A stretch of DNA of 64,000 nt from Panopea generosa (taxonomy: Eukaryota > Mollusca > Bivalvia > Adapedonta > Hiatellidae), in NCBI GenBank assembly GCA_029582155.1, contig CM055908.1:18577406-18641405 (forward strand), in the 5' to 3' direction. A model generated the notes under the pieces. The model had not been told where the DNA came from, did not search any database, and saw only the letters and a list, made by a program, of their open reading frames with translations. Within the stretch, counting starts at the first letter, position 1, and each line of letters starts with the position of its first letter. Both the position numbers and the translations under genes were made by a program. Positions 60,650-64,000 of this stretch are shown piece by piece.

Positions 60650-61160
60650 GTTTTGATTCACAAATGCTAAAAATGATTATGTGTATTATATGAATTAGCT
60701 AAGAAGTTTGTAAAAATCTGTCATTACATTTGAATAAAGCATATTCGATACTCTACGTATACTCTTCATTTTCATAGGGGGTGTTCTTAACTCCTCCACA
60801 TGGGTTAACATGTCTTATTCGTTTTGATTCAGGATACAGCTATCAATCATGATTTAAATGGTTGTATTATATACAGTAATAAACACACCTTATCACAAAG
60901 TACTTAAAAAACTTCTCAATTCTGCTATCGTTTTTCTCCACTCATTGCAAAGATATAACACATTCAAAGCCATTTCCTTTTGTCTTTACCTGACGTTTAT
61001 GGTGATGTGATTTACGTAAGATACTGGGACATTGTCGTTTAAATCTTTATTCAGTAAACATATTGGTCAGAATAACGATCCTTTGAATCTACTGCAGCGT
61101 GCTAATCTCTCGTAGTTGATTAATCATTCGGATATCACGATCTATCTGTTATCATACCAC
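60650..61160. other. Non-coding spacer
   Basis: No features recognised. Confidence 0.4.
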
Positions 61161-61167
61161 AACCGGA

Positions 61168-61605
61168 ATGGTAATAAGCTTAATGGATAATACCGCCAAA
61201 AACTTCGAGTCGATGGAGAAGCTTGATACTGTTCTCATATCCGTCTTTGCGCACCGTACTTATATTATTAATATCTTTATCTACAGTTTCTACAAAGTAT
61301 TTAGTACATCTGCATATCAAGTATCTCTTGTTTCTTTCTCGTACATATATATGTCAGCCGTAATGACATTGTGGGTGTTAGTATACAATTTTGAGAGTAA
61401 AAGTAGTCTTTCAGTGCTGCCTATCTTTACACTGTCGACAGTGGGCGTTAGTAGATATGAGAGTATGCTTGCAGTGCCACCTCCTTACACTGCCTCATCG
61501 ACAGTGGGTATTAGTATATCTGTAATAGATAATGAAAGTAGACTTTCAGTAATATGTCGACAGTGGATGGTAGTGCACTCGTTCAGAAACTTTAATATCT
61601 CATGA
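61168..61605 (+). CDS. 145-codon open frame, unknown, probably not a gene
   Basis: This is the longest ATG-started frame outside clear arrays and transposons. Residues 30-75 are hydrophobic (TYIINIFIYSFYKVF, then VSFSYIYMSAVMTLWVLVYN), resembling one or two membrane segments. The C-terminal half is encoded by an imperfect tandem repeat (STVGVSRYES, STVGISISVIDNES). I recognise no family, and see no splice sites or promoter. The hydrophobic half is what AT-rich DNA yields by chance in this phase, so I rate it as probably spurious. Confidence 0.15.
   Translation: MVISLMDNTAKNFESMEKLDTVLISVFAHRTYIINIFIYSFYKVFSTSAYQVSLVSFSYIYMSAVMTLWVLVYNFESKSSLSVLPIFTLSTVGVSRYESMLAVPPPYTASSTVGISISVIDNESRLSVICRQWMVVHSFRNFNIS
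61365..61580. repeat. Imperfect tandem repeat, about 3.3 copies of 59-72 bp
   Basis: CGACAGTGGGTGTTAGTATA-like starts occur near 61367, 61437, 61500 and 61558, each followed by a GAGAGTA or GAAAGTAG block and CTTTCAGTG/CTTGCAGTG. Confidence 0.7.
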
Positions 61606-61709
61606 AGAGGATGTACCCCTGATCGTTCCAAATAGATAACCACCGTTATCATTATTGTTTGTATGTTTGGTACTGTTATAAATGTTGCTTTAGACATAGA
61701 AATTAAAAG

Positions 61710-63540
61710 TGCATCAACTAATCATTATAAGCATACGGAAAATGGGGAAACAGTTGTTACAACCTTGAAACAAGTCATCTAAACTAGACAATCTATCAAG
61801 ATAATTCCTTCATAAAAGTGGAAGACAACACGTTCAATTCTCTTGTGTCAATTGTCTGGAAATGCAATCACAACGTTTCCAATTACAAGAAGGTATGCAT
61901 AACTTAACACTTTATGTCTTTAGGTCTGGCTTGATTTAGTCCTGCTTTTCAGCTTAAACTGTTTTAACATAGTATAAAGTTATAACTGTTCCATTAAAAT
62001 GCGTGTCGGTAAAGTGATATTACGATTATCGAGAAACATAATGGCTAATGTCTGTTTGAATAATGTACCTGTTACAGTAAATGTAAAATATTCTAAACCA
62101 ACGTGAACTACAGTAGTGCTAATAACATTCCATTACTTTAAAGTTTAGCCTTGGTTGTAATGCATTAAAGCAATTATTTCTTTTCAAAACAAATTAGCTT
62201 GTGTATATATGTTGAGTCAAACCCACTCCATTTGATGAATTTAATTAAAGACAGGCCTAAATTTTCGTCTTACGTGTGATGTTTGCATCTGCAAAAAAGT
62301 AATAATCAATTATATTTAACACATTATCTGAGTTCGCTGTCCGTATCAGCCTAACATGATTAGAAAGTATTTACAATGTTTATGGAGCAGTAAAGTCCAT
62401 AGTTCCAGACAAATAAATACAGTTTTCGATTTCATTTCGTTTCGTTTAGGGATCGCTAGAATTCAGGTAACAGTTGTCACTTCAATTACTTAATTTTGTC
62501 ATCCTCGTAATACGTTTTAAATTCTATTTCAATTTTCATATTCTGGTTTCATATCAGTTTTTATGCTGCCATTGGTCTTTAGGCAAAGACACATTATTAA
62601 CCTTTCAGCTGCTCCATGAGGTGTTTGACCTATATGCTGATTTTTATAGGTTGTGTAAAAGCTTAGTCAGCATTACAAGCTCGTCAACTGCATATCTCTA
62701 GTTTGCAAGCCACCATTCTAGTAGTCGAGCATAGCGATTAGTATTGAAATCAACATATTCAGCCTCTGTGGAGTATCAATGGAAAAGATGAGCAAAGGGT
62801 TGAAAATTGCAGTTAAATCGGAGGCACCGGTAAATATGGAATGACTGATAGAACAGGGTATGCAACCACATAAATTAAAATACAGTTGTCGAAGTATTTT
62901 TGGTATATAACGTGGTCGCCTAGTTCCACCAGAGGGGAAACCAAAAGCAAAAATACAAAAATAACAAAATTAGAAAATGAAAATAGAAATTAGAAATGAA
63001 AATATAAAGTTGTAAGTTAAAAACCGCAACAAAATAAGTGTGCAAATGCGGATCACGGAATACCAAATGAAGGGATTTGGAACGTTGCAAAATTACGTGT
63101 ATGTTGCCGTCGGTGATTTCCATTTGAGAGAGAATGACAGAGAATGAAAACAACAGCGATATTCCTCAGCGCACTAGTATCTCTGAAAAGCCTTGCATAT
63201 ATGTATGACTATTTTGGCGTCAAACAAATAAAGGAGAATGTTTTTGTAATGATATTTATTATCAATAACTCCTTATCATACTCTAGCCCATCGAAACATT
63301 TTACAAATAATTTGTGCTGTAGGAAATCGTAAAAGAAAGAGATATTTCAAAAGTAGACGTATTTATATTTAAACAATTAATATGCAGGATATTTGCAGTA
63401 TATATGCTAAAATGTCGATTTCTTCATATAATATTTAGCGTCAAACACGTATCTAAGTTTGATTTTTTTTTATGGAGCCTATCGATTATCGAGGGTCTAT
63501 CATTTGAATGAGATGAATGAGAGAAAAAAATCCAGCATGA
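61710..63540. other. AT-rich non-coding DNA
   Basis: No supported gene. Short frames at 62474-62701, 62920-63153 and 63144-63332 show no recognisable domains. Confidence 0.45.
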
Positions 63541-63545
63541 TTTCA

Positions 63546-63659
63546 CGCATGTAGGATAGAAAAAGCTCACCCTTACATGCAGCCTTGACCACTCGGGTGA
63601 GATTTTAGCCCCTGCATATAATTCTGACCCCTCAAGTGAGATTTGTCTATCCCACATGG
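63546..63659. mobile_element. Short palindromic MITE-like element
   Basis: The left end CATGTAGGATAGAAAAAGCT then CACC faces the right end, whose reverse complement is CATGTGGGATAGACAAATCT then CACT. About 20 of 24 bases pair. Inside, a second inverted pair (CTCACCC and GGGTGAG) extends the fold. The total is 114 bp, without coding capacity. Confidence 0.65.
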
Positions 63660-63664
63660 ATACT

Positions 63665-64000
63665 CATGATATAGTCTTATACTCCCAACCTTAAATGGAG
63701 ATAGATTTCTCACATTGTGCAGTCAGAATATGACGTGACGTATAAAACAATATGACGTTTATATCATTTGACGTCCTAAAATCGATTTTGGATATTTTTA
63801 ATGATACAATGAACTAAAGGAATTATTCGAAGTATTGGTATGAATGAAAAACAATAATTCCATTGTCTCATTTTCAATCTATGTTTTACTTTTATCAACA
63901 AAGAAATACTAATTTGTCTGGCTGTTTACTTGTCGGAACTAGTTATACTTTTGATTCATTTGAACACATTAGAAATTCTAAGATGACGATGTCATGGCAG
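63665..64000. other. Non-coding DNA at window edge
   Basis: No features recognised. Confidence 0.4.

Noticed and set aside
59436..60693. Hydrophobic VFNIVF-type plus frames and LNTMLNT minus frames as membrane proteins
   Set aside because: Every period of the array is a multiple of three, so both strands are open for trivial reasons; composition is low complexity.

Overview
The window looks like non-coding DNA from an AT-rich invertebrate animal genome, most likely a lophotrochozoan and probably a bivalve mollusc. The reasons are the low GC content (by eye about 30-33%), the absence of any long host reading frame, tRNA-headed SINEs with invertebrate-style tails, decayed Tc1- and mariner-type transposases, a 5'-truncated LINE, several miniature inverted-repeat elements, and many minisatellites. 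There are no operons, ribosome binding sites, rRNA genes or CRISPR arrays. The species assignment is inference; I recognise no diagnostic gene.

Layout. 1-2600 is plain AT-rich DNA. 2602-3683 is a 52-bp minisatellite and 4866-5455 a GC-rich 27-bp one. 6.9-7.4 kb holds a short inverted-repeat element and a tRNA-like SINE. 8578-8823 is a broken Tc1-like transposase end. 10.3-12.9 kb holds a tRNA-like SINE piece, two copies of a dispersed repeat (family A) and a full-length SINE with target-site duplication. 14.1-14.5 kb has a 49-bp array and a tRNA-like sequence. 15961-16000 is a compact hairpin. 16664-17672 is a foldback element with tRNA-like boxes in both arms. 18411-18832 is a MITE with further copies at 32.0 and 44.6 kb. 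23.4-23.6 kb is a near-palindrome. 28.5-29.2 kb is the 3' end of a LINE. 29.8-30.0 kb is a tRNA-headed SINE. 35.5-39.6 kb is occupied by two large minisatellites (67 bp, then 42-43 bp with an embedded TTTAGGG motif). 39.9-40.6 kb is a mariner pseudogene. 41.05-42.54 kb carries two near-identical 471-bp direct repeats. 43.19-43.61 kb is a retroposed element with a perfect 12-bp target-site duplication. 45.05-45.26 kb is the only candidate host exon I found (minus strand). 46.6-48.3 kb has a SINE and a TTAA-flanked MITE. 49.6-50.3 kb is a 39-bp minisatellite, 50.8-51.2 kb a SINE whose tail has grown into a trinucleotide microsatellite, and 52.5-53.7 kb a 23-bp array. 55.6, 57.4, 59.6-60.6 and 61.4 kb carry further tandem repeats, and 63.5-63.66 kb a small palindromic element.

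How it works together. Nothing here forms a pathway. The window is best read as an intergenic or intronic landscape built by repeated retroposon and DNA-transposon insertion and by minisatellite expansion, which together cover well over a tenth of it. Nearly all open frames above 60 codons are chance frames in AT-rich DNA or by-products of arrays whose period is a multiple of three. I found no clear new system. The most noteworthy items are the foldback element with convergent tRNA-like promoters, the 1023-bp-spaced direct repeats, the TTTAGGG-bearing array, and two uncharacterised dispersed families with hints of conserved reading frames.
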